64,000 bases of DNA from Enterococcus mundtii (GTDB lineage: Bacteria; Bacillota; Bacilli; Lactobacillales; Enterococcaceae). A program made the translations under genes and the position numbers. Location: positions 558,001 through 622,000 of the forward strand of contig NZ_AP019810.1 of assembly GCF_013394305.1 (NCBI RefSeq), given 5' to 3'. Positions 8,688 through 17,387 of the stretch are shown here, piece after piece. The notes beneath the pieces were generated by a model. The model did no database searches, was not told the origin of the DNA, and saw only the letters and a list, made by a program, of their open reading frames with translations. Every line of letters begins with the position of its first letter. Within the stretch, counting starts at the first letter, position 1.

Positions 8688-9191
8688 CTATACCCCGCTA
8701 ATGACTTTGACTTCCTCTCCCGTTTTAAAAGAAAGTAAATAATAATTCAACTGGTCATCTGACGTTTTGGTAATGACTTCCCATACCGGTTCATCTTTGT
8801 ACATCCCTAAGGAAGCTTTTTCCACTTGTTGATCGGGATGTTGTTTGCTGATTTCTTGGCGGGCAGCTTCTTCGGTCAAGCCTGCTTTTTGTTCTAACAC
8901 TTTCACACGCTCACCCGATTTAGGTATGATCACTGCAATATCTTGTCCTTTATCATTTTGGCCTGTTAATGAAAAATAAGTGGCTTCCCGAGTAAACCAA
9001 TAGAATTGGTCCACTTCCTCAAGATTTGCATATTGTTCAGCTAGTTTTGTCGCCTCTTGTTTCGCTTGCGTCATTGGGCGTGTCGCACGCAGATAAAAAA
9101 TCGTGCTGATCACGATTACTGCTAATAAAGCGATGATCAAGCCCAGCAAGATGCGATTGATCGTATGTTCTTTGTTTGTCTGATTCTTCAA
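8688..9191 (-). CDS. tseB: TseB/YpmB-like membrane-anchored protein (DUF5590)
   Basis: A 167-residue protein with one N-terminal membrane helix (about 14-31) and an extracytoplasmic part with two PepSY-like repeats. In Bacillus the homologue YpmB (TseB) acts in cell-wall elongation with PBP2A; the role here follows from homology and position. It lies between dinG and aspB exactly as ypmB does in Bacillus. The start codon is TTG, with GGAG nine bases before. Confidence 0.85.
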   Translation of the reverse strand: MKNQTNKEHTINRILLGLIIALLAVIVISTIFYLRATRPMTQAKQEATKLAEQYANLEEVDQFYWFTREATYFSLTGQNDKGQDIAVIIPKSGERVKVLEQKAGLTEEAARQEISKQHPDQQVEKASLGMYKDEPVWEVITKTSDDQLNYYLLSFKTGEEVKVISGV

Positions 9192-9259
9192 GGACTGTCG
9201 CTCCTTCTTTTTTCATTGATGTCCATTATAACAGATTTCGAGGTGAAAATAGTCCTCGA

Positions 9260-12052
9260 TTATGGCTTAATTTCTTCGTTTTTGTTTAAGAAATCATGGA
9301 TATCCTCACAAATTTGTTCAAAAGGCGCCTCTTGGACAGGCATCTTTTTAGGCAAGGCATGAATGATCCTCGCGCCATATTTTGCGGTCACTAATCGTCG
9401 ATCTAAAATCAGCAAGACACCTTTGTCCGTTTCCGAACGAATCAAACGACCTAAAGCTTGTCTGACCTTCAGTGCTGCCTTTGGTAAGGATTCTTGATAA
9501 AAAGGGTTGATGCCTTCCGATTCCAAATACGCATTTCTCGCTTTGACCATTGGACGTTGTGGATGATCGAATGGCAACCGCGTAATGACGACTAGCTGTA
9601 ACGCATCTCCTGGCAGGTCGACGCCTTCCCAAAAACTATCTGCGCCGAATAGCACGCTCATATCAGAAAGAACAAAACGCTTCAATAGTTTCTCACGACT
9701 GCCACCGATTCCTTGAGCTAAAATCTCTCTTCCTTGTTCAAGCATTGTCAAATGCATTCGTTGATACACCTTTTGTAAAACATCATGAGAAGTAAACAAA
9801 ACTAGGATCGGTCTTTTTTCTTGTCTGATCAACTGGTATAACACATCCGTTAGATAGTCGACATACGTTGTACCACTTAATTGATTGATCTCTGGTGCTT
9901 CTTTTGGCACGAAGATCCGTGCTTGTTTTTCGTAATCATAAGGAGAGGCAATGACTTTCAGCGGAGTACCTTCAATTCCTAATCGTTTCGCCAAATATTG
10001 ACGATCTGGGCCCACTTTCAATGTCCCTCCTATATATAAAATCCGTTCATAGCGCTGATACCAAACTGTATTGGGAATCAGTGCGGCAGTAAAATCGTGG
10101 AGATGGAACATCGTCTGCTGAGGGGTGGCACCCGGAACAAACCAATGGACTAAACTTTCTTGCCAATTCTCCAACCATTCTTCCATAAAACTTGCTTGTT
10201 GATCTAAACGTTCAAACAAAGCATACAGACTTGCAAGATCGACACGCATTTGCTTCGTCCAACTTTCTTGAAGCACCTCTAAGCCTGAACGGATCCTGTA
10301 CTGTAATTCCTTTATTTCTTGGTAAAAAAGATGAAGATGGTCAATGGCTGTACTTGCTTCAAAAGATAATTTATCTAAGTCCTCTTTCGTGATCATGACT
10401 TCTTCCGGGTAAGTTTGTCTTTTTTGTTGAGGTATGATCTCAAGTAACCCTTCAGCTAAACAAAGCTGTGCCTCACGAAGCGCAGACAACTCTTCTTTGT
10501 AGATATCAAGCCAGCGCTGCCCCTCATGATTGGCTGGAAGATAGCCTTTGAAGCGATCGAACAAACGATCAGGTTCTTCGAATAATTGTACTTCCTTGTT
10601 AAAATAGCTCAAACTGAATCGTTGATCATTGACTTTTTCAGCAATCTCAGGTAAATGATGTGCTTCATCGATCAATAAATAAGGACTTTCAGGCAACAAC
10701 GGTGTCTTTCTTTGTGTTTCTTGGACTAAAAAAGCATGGTTGACGATCAAGAAGTTACTTTGCTTGATTTGTCGATGCAAAAATCGAATAAAATCTTGTT
10801 CATAGAACGCTTGTTTTTTCGCTAAAAAGTCAAGCCCGCGATGCGAAACATCTGTAAAAAAGGCATGATTCAAATTCGTTAGATGCAACTCATCTAAATC
10901 TCCTGTTTTCGTCTGCGTCAGCCAGACAAGAACTGTCATTTGATAGAGTGCATATTGTTTTTGCTCCTTTGGCTCAAGGAGTGTGGCTTTGAACCGTTGC
11001 AAATCGAGATAATGGCGGTAGCTTTTGATAATCGTCGCTTGGATCGGTTGGTCGAATAATTGATTCAACAAAGGAATATCTTTATCCATGATCTGCTCTT
11101 GTAAAACAAGCGATACCGTACTGATCACTGCCGGCTTCTCCGGTGTGGCCAGATAGCTAAGAGGCAATAGATAGCCAATCGTCTTGCCCATACCAGTCGC
11201 TGCTTCGATCATCAAATTTTTCGATTCATCTTTGGTAAAATGATCATAGACAACATTCATCAAACGATTTTGTTCTTTACGATACATCAACGTTTTTCCA
11301 AATATTTTCTCTTTCGCTTGTTTTTTTCTTGGATAAGCTTTATGACCATAGTAAACTTCTGAAAACAGTTCGACTTCTTTTTTTTGTAAGGCGATTCCCT
11401 CGATGATTTCCAGTTCATCTGATAAAGGTGGGGGCTGCTTTCTCAGTTCGTTGGTGGTTTGTTCGATGAATAATCTAGTATCCATCCCTGTATGATTGCT
11501 CAGTTTCACGATCTGTTCAAGCGTCACTAAAGGTAACTGACGCATCCGTTCTTCAATCAGTAGAAGCAACTGTGCTGTCACTTCCGCATCGCTATCTGCC
11601 TGATGGGGATTATCGTGGATAAACCCCAGACTTTCCGACAAATCAGCTAAACGAAAGCTCGGTTCAGTCGGCAAAAATATCTGGGCCAACTCGACTGTAT
11701 CGATTCCTGGAATCTGTAATTTAGGTACGCCACAGCGAGTCAATTCATGGTTCAAAAACTGATAATCAAAATAAATATTATGCGCCACGAAGATGGTATC
11801 CGCTAGAAGGTTGTAAATCGTTTGTGCTACATCTTCAAAATAGGGTGAACGATGGACACGTTGATTGGTGATCCCTGTCAAATGCTGGATCTGTTTTGAG
11901 ATTTTTCGCCCAGGGTTGATATCCATCGAATAACGAGAGGTGATCCGCCCATCTTCGATCATGACACATCCAAATTGGATAATGCGATCTTCTTTTGGAT
12001 TTGTCCCAGTCGTTTCAATATCGACGACTGCATAAGTTTTCGGTTTCAACAT
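9260..12052 (-). CDS. dinG: DinG-family 3'-5' exonuclease / superfamily 2 helicase-like protein
   Basis: A 930-residue protein, the usual length for the Firmicute DinG. An N-terminal DnaQ-like exonuclease domain shows VVDIETTGT, AHNIYFDYQFL and HQADSDAE (Exo I-III, about 1-180). The helicase domain has Walker A AATGMGKT, a DEAH box and a C-terminal QALGRLIRSE motif. The four cysteines of the iron-sulphur domain in E. coli DinG are not apparent, as expected for this lineage, where exonuclease rather than helicase activity has been shown. It is the first gene of the dinG-tseB-aspB-asnS operon; the ATG follows GAGGAAG. Confidence 0.93.
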   Translation of the reverse strand: MLKPKTYAVVDIETTGTNPKEDRIIQFGCVMIEDGRITSRYSMDINPGRKISKQIQHLTGITNQRVHRSPYFEDVAQTIYNLLADTIFVAHNIYFDYQFLNHELTRCGVPKLQIPGIDTVELAQIFLPTEPSFRLADLSESLGFIHDNPHQADSDAEVTAQLLLLIEERMRQLPLVTLEQIVKLSNHTGMDTRLFIEQTTNELRKQPPPLSDELEIIEGIALQKKEVELFSEVYYGHKAYPRKKQAKEKIFGKTLMYRKEQNRLMNVVYDHFTKDESKNLMIEAATGMGKTIGYLLPLSYLATPEKPAVISTVSLVLQEQIMDKDIPLLNQLFDQPIQATIIKSYRHYLDLQRFKATLLEPKEQKQYALYQMTVLVWLTQTKTGDLDELHLTNLNHAFFTDVSHRGLDFLAKKQAFYEQDFIRFLHRQIKQSNFLIVNHAFLVQETQRKTPLLPESPYLLIDEAHHLPEIAEKVNDQRFSLSYFNKEVQLFEEPDRLFDRFKGYLPANHEGQRWLDIYKEELSALREAQLCLAEGLLEIIPQQKRQTYPEEVMITKEDLDKLSFEASTAIDHLHLFYQEIKELQYRIRSGLEVLQESWTKQMRVDLASLYALFERLDQQASFMEEWLENWQESLVHWFVPGATPQQTMFHLHDFTAALIPNTVWYQRYERILYIGGTLKVGPDRQYLAKRLGIEGTPLKVIASPYDYEKQARIFVPKEAPEINQLSGTTYVDYLTDVLYQLIRQEKRPILVLFTSHDVLQKVYQRMHLTMLEQGREILAQGIGGSREKLLKRFVLSDMSVLFGADSFWEGVDLPGDALQLVVITRLPFDHPQRPMVKARNAYLESEGINPFYQESLPKAALKVRQALGRLIRSETDKGVLLILDRRLVTAKYGARIIHALPKKMPVQEAPFEQICEDIHDFLNKNEEIKP

Positions 12053-12272
12053 ATCTTCCTCTTCTCTTCCCTCTAGTCTTCTTTTGAAATTATACTACAA
12101 ATCACTTGAAAATTCTTAGGAAATCAACCTAAAGCATACTTCTGTTGTTATCTTTGCTACTGAGAGAAACAGTAAGTTTACTTCTCCCCTTCCTTTTCTC
12201 GTTATCACTCATCTAACCATGTAAGGCGATGTTCTTAGGTGTAGAGAATCAAAGCATATGAAAAGAAAACAC
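12053..12272. other. Intergenic region upstream of dinG
   Basis: About 220 bases between dinG and the csp terminator. It should hold the dinG promoter, but I see no strong -35/-10 pair, no convincing small gene and no repeat. Confidence 0.4.
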
Positions 12273-12314
12273 AAAAAAGCCCAGACCGCTAGGAACTAGC
12301 AGACTGAGCTTTTA
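12273..12314 (-). terminator. Cold-shock gene terminator
   Basis: A long stem pairs AAAAGCCCAGACCGCTAG (12275-12292) with 12296-12313, with small mismatches and a GCTAG/CTAGC inner part. T-runs follow on the minus strand, downstream of csp. Confidence 0.85.
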
Positions 12315-12330
12315 TTTAGTAGTGGGTTAA

Positions 12331-12531
12331 TTAAGCTTTAACAACGTTAGTTGCTTGAGGGCCACGTTGACCTTCTTCAACATCGAAGTTTACTGTTTGG
12401 CCTTCTTCTAAAGTTTTGAATCCATCACCTTGGATAGCTGAGAAATGAACGAATACATCGTTGCCGTTTTCTGCTGTAATGAAACCGAAACCTTTTTCTG
12501 AGTTAAACCATTTCACTGTACCTGTTTCCAT
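12331..12531 (-). CDS. Cold-shock protein, CspA family
   Basis: A 66-residue single OB-fold RNA chaperone. RNP1 (KGFGFI) and RNP2 (VFVHF) are intact, and the length is canonical. It binds single-stranded RNA/DNA and melts mRNA structure. A strong AGGAGG ribosome site precedes the ATG. The preceding leader is about 110 bases long, as is common for cold-regulated csp mRNAs. It is monocistronic with its own terminator. Confidence 0.97.
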   Translation of the reverse strand: METGTVKWFNSEKGFGFITAENGNDVFVHFSAIQGDGFKTLEEGQTVNFDVEEGQRGPQATNVVKA

Positions 12532-12654
12532 AATAAAAATCCTCCTTGTGTATCAAACACATATTTTGCAATTACTTGAATGGTGAATATCTGGAAGATG
12601 TTTATTTGAAACAAACTACCAAGATTACCGAACAAAAACTACATAGTTATTGTA
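12532..12654 (-). promoter_or_regulatory. csp promoter and long 5' leader
   Basis: A TACAAT -10 (complement of 12649-12654) places transcription start near 12642. The result is an AT-rich untranslated leader of about 110 bases before csp. No clear consensus -35 is seen. A structural or temperature-responsive leader is likely from knowledge of the family. Confidence 0.5.
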
Positions 12655-12815
12655 GCACATTAATTACAGTTTAGCTAGTAAATTTTGAACTTTTTTTATT
12701 TTTTTTTCATTCTTTTGCTTATTTATCCAAAAAAAACGAACGTTTTAATTTACGCTTAAAAAAAAATTCACTTTTAAACTTGATGATCTTCTGATCTTTC
12801 TCCCCTGAGAAATAA

Positions 12816-12857
12816 GAAAAAGCCACGAAATCAAATAAATGATCTACATGGCTTTTC
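12816..12857 (-). terminator. Terminator of the baeRF-like gene
   Basis: GAAAAAGCCA pairs with TGGCTTTTC across about 23 bases. A T-rich tail follows on the minus strand, 50 bases after the stop at 12908. Confidence 0.8.
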
Positions 12858-12907
12858 CTTTCTTATAAAATGAATGATCAATCGGTTCTAGGTACTGTTC
12901 CTAGAGA

Positions 12908-14014
12908 CTAATAACGCAATATCGCGGTCAAACTCTTTTCGTCAGGCGCATCTTTTTGATCCAAGATAAAGACTTGTCCGCCATTGGTGATCACATCATC
13001 AGCTAGTTGATTCAACACTTGTCGACGGTCGTACTCTGTTTCTGGGTCTTCACCAAATCCGTCAGCCAGATTAGAGGTCGCGATAAATAAGTGAGAAATC
13101 TTTCCCTCTTTCGCTGCTGGCACGATGTCCACTAGTTGATCCAAGAATTTTTTATCTAACAATTGATTGTAGCTACTTGCTTCCTTCGCTGCCAGTTCAT
13201 CCGAAAGTTTCTTCGCACCTACTTCGATATCTTTTAAAGATAATTGGGCAGGTGAAGCTGAGATCGCCACATCCGAACGGTAATAAGGGTTTTTCGCCAC
13301 TTTTTTGAACATTGTTTGATTTTCAGGCAAAGCATACAAGTACACAGGCCATTTTTCAGGATTATCCAAGCTGTCTTTAAGAAATTCATCGACCGCTTGG
13401 TAATAATTGATCCAGTCAATTTCAACTTCTTCGTCTTTAGGATTCACCCCATGGAATGTTGAGCCTTCACTACCATTTGACGAGTAGTTGATACCTCCAC
13501 CTGTCAACTCAGATCCTAAAGCTGTCACCACATCTGTAGGTGCTCCTTCGGGTAGATCAACTTCTTTTACTTGTTTGTTGCTTACTTCGTAAAGCTTCAT
13601 TGAATCACGATTCAATCCCAGTAAATAATACGAGTAGTTAAAATGTCCATTTTTAATGATCGCTAATAAATAAGGTAGGTCACTTACATAATATTGATCA
13701 TCTACTGCAATGCTCAAACGATGAACAATGGTACTTTCAGGAGACAAGATCACCGCGACACTCGCAGTGGCACTGCGCCAAAATGAAGCATCTTCTAGTA
13801 GTTGATCGATTTTTTTTTGAAAATTCGACCAATCATGCTCCGCATATTTCTTTTCAAAACGTTTTTTTGCTTCTTTTGCAAAGTTCTTGAATTTGATCTG
13901 ATCTTTTTCCACATCTTGATGTGCAACGTGAGTGTTTAGCATAATAGTAATAAATGGTCCTTTGACACCTTCTGAAGTCAGTTGTGACAGTAACTCTCTA
14001 TCCTTTTTCGCCAT
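12908..14014 (-). CDS. Bacterial archaeo-eukaryotic release factor-like protein (baeRF family)
   Basis: A 368-residue cytoplasmic protein. Its layout matches baeRF proteins, bacterial relatives of eRF1/Pelota: an N-terminal beta-rich domain (FITIMLNTH), a central region with YYLLGLNRDSMKLYE, and a C-terminal domain with SHLFIATS and a VLNQLADDVITNGGQVFIL ending. A ribosome-associated function is proposed for the family but not demonstrated. The assignment is by pattern and is moderately secure. The ATG at 14014 follows AGGAGGGG; the upstream in-frame ATG at 14038 has no such site. It stands alone between two terminators or promoters. Confidence 0.7.
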   Translation of the reverse strand: MAKKDRELLSQLTSEGVKGPFITIMLNTHVAHQDVEKDQIKFKNFAKEAKKRFEKKYAEHDWSNFQKKIDQLLEDASFWRSATASVAVILSPESTIVHRLSIAVDDQYYVSDLPYLLAIIKNGHFNYSYYLLGLNRDSMKLYEVSNKQVKEVDLPEGAPTDVVTALGSELTGGGINYSSNGSEGSTFHGVNPKDEEVEIDWINYYQAVDEFLKDSLDNPEKWPVYLYALPENQTMFKKVAKNPYYRSDVAISASPAQLSLKDIEVGAKKLSDELAAKEASSYNQLLDKKFLDQLVDIVPAAKEGKISHLFIATSNLADGFGEDPETEYDRRQVLNQLADDVITNGGQVFILDQKDAPDEKSLTAILRY

Positions 14015-14253
14015 AAACGTACCCCTCCTAAAAATCATTTCTTCAATACTACTAACTAAAGTCTACCACAACCATTTTTATCCATAAAACAAAATGGTCC
14101 CTAGACAAAAAATCGTTTACAATCCCATCTCTGACTAAGGATTGTTTTCTTCAACTATTCTTCAAAATTTCATCAATGATTCGTTACATTTCACAGCGAA
14201 ATTATTCATACCTAACTGATAACATAGAGAAAAGTAGAAATCGAGGTGTTTAT

Positions 14254-14370
14254 ATGCAATTATTGATGATATTTAGTTTACTATGTATGACTGCTCTATT
14301 TGTATTCACTGCCTTTCGTCTAAATGAACCCGAGGCTCAACCTGTACGAGTCAAAAAGAATCAACGCTAA
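14254..14370 (+). CDS. Small single-pass membrane protein (38 aa)
   Basis: A 38-residue product with a hydrophobic helix (about 3-21) followed by a basic tail (VRVKKNQR). A GAGGTG ribosome site lies six bases before the ATG. No family is recognised. It could be a real small membrane protein or chance. Confidence 0.4.
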   Translation: MQLLMIFSLLCMTALFVFTAFRLNEPEAQPVRVKKNQR

Positions 14371-14418
14371 CTATCCTCTTGTGTTCGTTTGGTTTATCTA
14401 AAGTTTTTTTCAGAAAGA

Positions 14419-14447
14419 TTGAAACTACGCACACTCTCTGATAAAAT
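14419..14447 (+). promoter_or_regulatory. dacA promoter
   Basis: TTGAAA (14419-14424) and TAAAAT (14442-14447) are 17 bases apart, 44 bases before the dacA start. Confidence 0.7.
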
Positions 14448-14490
14448 TTTAATTTGTAGCAAATCAAATTAGAAAACAAGGGGATTGGAC

Positions 14491-15798
14491 ATGGGCACTA
14501 AGAAAAAACATTTCGCTTTACTGTTGGCAACGCTTCTTTTGACGTTAGGATCATTCTTGCCAACTTTATCCGTACAGGCCGATGAAGCATTTTCTGTGAA
14601 TTCCCAAGCAGCATTTGCTGTGGACGCAACAAGCGGAAAAATTTTATACGACCAAGACGGAGAAAAAACAATGGGGATCGCGTCAATCTCAAAAATCATC
14701 GGGTTGTACATCGTACTTGACCAAGTCAAAGAAGGAAAATTATCCTGGGATGATGAAGTGGCAATCTCCGATTATGCTGAAACATTAAGCATTGCACCTA
14801 ATTTATCGAATGTTCCCTTACATAAGGAGAATACCTATACTGTAAAAGAACTTTTTGACTCTGCCTTTATCCAATCAGCCAACGCATCAATGGTCGCTTT
14901 AGCTGAAAAGATCTCTGGTAGTGAAACAGCATTTCTGACTGTCATGAATGACCAGTTAAAAGAATGGGGCATTGAAAATGCAACGATCGTCAATGTTTCT
15001 GGGTTGAACAATGTTTACCTCGGCGCAAATCGTCCAGAAGGTACTGGCGAAGCAGATGAAAATCAAATGTCCGCAAAAGACGTAGCGATCATCGCACGTC
15101 ACCTGTTACTCGATTTTCCTGAGGTACTAGAAGTGACGAGTACTGCAACAAAAATGTTTGGTGAAAACACAAAATCGCCGGTTGAAATGGTCAATTGGAA
15201 TTGGATGCTTCCAGGTTTTATCAACTTCAAAGAAGGCGTTGATGGACTAAAAACTGGAACAACTGATTTTGCTGGTGCTTGTTTTGTCGGTACCATCGAA
15301 CGAGACGGCAAACGCATCATTACAGTCATATTGAATGCGGAAGGTCATGAGCAAAACCCAAGCGTTCGGTTCACCGAAACGGCTCGCTTGATGGATTATT
15401 GCTATGATAACTGGTCAGTCAAAGAAATCGGTAAAGCAAACGCAAGCATTCCTTCACTCAAATCGATCGATGTGAAAAACGGAAAAGAAACTTCTGTCAA
15501 TGTCGTACTAAAAAGCCCAGTCAGTGTCTGGGTCAGAAATGATATGGATACGGGTCAATTGACGATCACACCTAAGATCGATGAGACAAAAGTAAAGGAT
15601 AATGAACTTGAAGCACCGATCGTTAGAGGCACAAAGGTTGGCACAGCCACTATCACTTTAGCTGATGATCAATTAGGGTACTTAGAAGATGGTGCCTCTC
15701 CAAGCACAGACATCATCACTGCTAGTTCGGTTGAAAAAGCGAATATCTTTGTGATCGGCTGGCGCAATGTCACTAATTTTTTCAGTAATCTATTCTAA
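14491..15798 (+). CDS. dacA: D-alanyl-D-alanine carboxypeptidase (low-molecular-weight PBP)
   Basis: A 435-residue exported serine carboxypeptidase that trims the terminal D-Ala from peptidoglycan stem peptides. It has a signal peptide (hydrophobic about 8-25, ending at VQADEA), SxxK as SISK, SxN as SAN, and KTG as DGLKTGTTDFAG. A PBP5_C-like beta domain follows, then a C-terminal amphipathic helix (VIGWRNVTNFFSNLF) that anchors it to the outer face of the membrane. I use the ATG at 14491, seven bases after AAGGGG; a TTG six bases earlier is too close to that site. It is monocistronic. Confidence 0.95.
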   Translation: MGTKKKHFALLLATLLLTLGSFLPTLSVQADEAFSVNSQAAFAVDATSGKILYDQDGEKTMGIASISKIIGLYIVLDQVKEGKLSWDDEVAISDYAETLSIAPNLSNVPLHKENTYTVKELFDSAFIQSANASMVALAEKISGSETAFLTVMNDQLKEWGIENATIVNVSGLNNVYLGANRPEGTGEADENQMSAKDVAIIARHLLLDFPEVLEVTSTATKMFGENTKSPVEMVNWNWMLPGFINFKEGVDGLKTGTTDFAGACFVGTIERDGKRIITVILNAEGHEQNPSVRFTETARLMDYCYDNWSVKEIGKANASIPSLKSIDVKNGKETSVNVVLKSPVSVWVRNDMDTGQLTITPKIDETKVKDNELEAPIVRGTKVGTATITLADDQLGYLEDGASPSTDIITASSVEKANIFVIGWRNVTNFFSNLF

Positions 15799-15830
15799 AT
15801 AAACATTCCAAATAGTTACATCCACTCCTT

Positions 15831-15905
15831 ACCCAAACAGTAAATGCTGGCTCTTCTTCACGAATCGACGAGACGCTATCAACCTTTACTGTTTGGGTAT
15901 TTTTC
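15831..15905 (+). terminator. dacA terminator
   Basis: ACCCAAACAGTAAA (15831-15844) is exactly complementary to 15885-15898 and followed by ATTTTTCT. The 40-base loop is long. Confidence 0.8.
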
Positions 15906-15979
15906 TGCTTCTTACAGAAAATAAATGTATTTTCTATTTTTTCTTTTTTTTATAACAGCATTTTTACAAATTTTTCGTT

Positions 15980-16134
15980 ATACTGTAGATGGTAGATTGT
16001 TACTTGTAGGGTTGGTCTATGAGAGGCGAGTAACACTATCAGTTCGTGTTGAATAATCATCACTAGTCTGCTAATCAGCTGTTTCCTTTTCATTCGCAGT
16101 GATGACTCCACGATTAGAAAAAGGAGTTGGTATT
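15980..16134 (+). promoter_or_regulatory. Structured leader of the YdcF-type gene
   Basis: A TATACT -10 box (15980-15985) suggests a leader of about 145 bases. It can form two helices: TGTTACT with AGTAACA (15998-16004, 16029-16035) and TCATCACT with AGTGATGA (16057-16064, 16098-16105). No U-run terminator is seen. It does not match a riboswitch class I know. Confidence 0.4.
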
Positions 16135-17337
16135 ATGAATTTAACAAGAGATTTGATTTTTTCGATTCTCTATATCGTAGGGATGGTTGGGATCATCACC
16201 TGGCGCAGGAAACAAAAAGATCCCGCGTTATTCTTTTATTGTGGTACTTGGACATTCACATTGATGCTTACGTACTTCGTTGTATTAGAGATTTTTTATG
16301 CGAGTTTTTATTTCTTGATCCCTCTCGCTTTTTTCAGTATCTTTGCTTTTTTTTACTTTACCGAAAAAAGGCGACTACTGAATGGTTTGATCTTCAATTT
16401 ATTTTTGATTAGTTTCGGCGCTTATTTATTACTCTTACTTTTTGAGACGCAGAATATCTTTATTGGTGGGATTTTTGCTTTGATTGCAGTACCAGCTTTT
16501 TTGATTTTACTATTTGGCATATATATTTTGGTCGTCTTTCTCATTTGGAATGGCATCATCGTCTTAAAAAGAGAATCACGTTCACTAGCTAATCTTTTGA
16601 CTTTACTGCTAGGGATTGCCTTAACGCTATATTTAATTGCCACTGTATTTTTAATCAACTACTTACCAGCGTGGATCAATGTTCTTCTTTCTGGTATAGC
16701 AGTCATCTTGATTTATCTGTTTATTGTCTTCTATAATTTTATGACTGTCTCTTTCTTATATCAGTTCAACCGACCACGTTACAACCAGAATTATATTATC
16801 GTGTTAGGCGCAGGCCTGATCAACGGGGAACGTGTTTCTCCCCTCCTAGCCAAACGGATCGACAAAGCAATTGCTTTTTATTGGGCCCAGAGTCATGCTA
16901 CGCTCAATCCACCGATTCTTTTGATGTCTGGTGGTCAAGGTGCAGATGAAAAGTTACCAGAAGCAATTGCCATGAAAAACTATGCCTTAGAAAAAGGGAT
17001 TCCGGAGCGGGACATTTTAGTTGAAACAAATTCAACAACCACTTTAGAAAATATGCGTTTCTCCAAAGAATTAATGGATCGTGAATCTGGCGGTGGCGCT
17101 TATCGTGCGATTTTCAGTTCAAATAATTACCACATTTTCCGTGCAGGACTCTTTGCGAAGCAAGCACAGTTAAAAGCCAATGGCATTGGTGCAAAAACAG
17201 CCTTTTATTATTTGCCAAATGCTTTTCTTAGAGAATATATCGCGATCTTGATGTTGCATAAAAAACGTCACATGATCGTATGTGGTATCATCCTTGGCCT
17301 GACTGCATTGTTAGCTTTGATCACACTTATTGCCTAA
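16135..17337 (+). CDS. YdcF/ElyC-family (DUF218) membrane protein
   Basis: A 400-residue protein with about eight N-terminal membrane helices (1-205) and a C-terminal DUF218 domain: YIIVLGAGLINGERVSPLL, LLMSGGQGADEKLPEA, ETNSTTTLENM and IFSSNNYHIFRA. A final hydrophobic helix covers about 377-398. Related proteins (SanA, ElyC, YdcF) are linked to envelope integrity; the reaction is unknown. The start at 16135 follows AAGGAG eight bases upstream. An in-frame GTG at 16099 lies in the leader and lacks a ribosome site. Confidence 0.88.
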   Translation: MNLTRDLIFSILYIVGMVGIITWRRKQKDPALFFYCGTWTFTLMLTYFVVLEIFYASFYFLIPLAFFSIFAFFYFTEKRRLLNGLIFNLFLISFGAYLLLLLFETQNIFIGGIFALIAVPAFLILLFGIYILVVFLIWNGIIVLKRESRSLANLLTLLLGIALTLYLIATVFLINYLPAWINVLLSGIAVILIYLFIVFYNFMTVSFLYQFNRPRYNQNYIIVLGAGLINGERVSPLLAKRIDKAIAFYWAQSHATLNPPILLMSGGQGADEKLPEAIAMKNYALEKGIPERDILVETNSTTTLENMRFSKELMDRESGGGAYRAIFSSNNYHIFRAGLFAKQAQLKANGIGAKTAFYYLPNAFLREYIAILMLHKKRHMIVCGIILGLTALLALITLIA

Positions 17338-17372
17338 AAAAAGAAGTTGCGTTTCATGCAACTTCTTTTTTT
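17336..17372. terminator. Bidirectional terminator
   Basis: AAGAAGTTGC pairs with GCAACTTCTT (17341-17350, 17358-17367) with A/T runs on both sides, between two converging genes. Confidence 0.93.
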
Positions 17373-17387
17373 CTTTCAATCAGTAAA

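Noticed and set aside
9348-9632. 94-aa open frame inside dinG
   Set aside because: It is a same-strand shadow of the dinG helicase end with unnatural composition and no start signal.
15980-16134. YdcF leader as a known manganese or guanidine riboswitch
   Set aside because: I could not match the conserved cores of yybP-ykoY or ykkC, so it is only listed as an unassigned structured leader.
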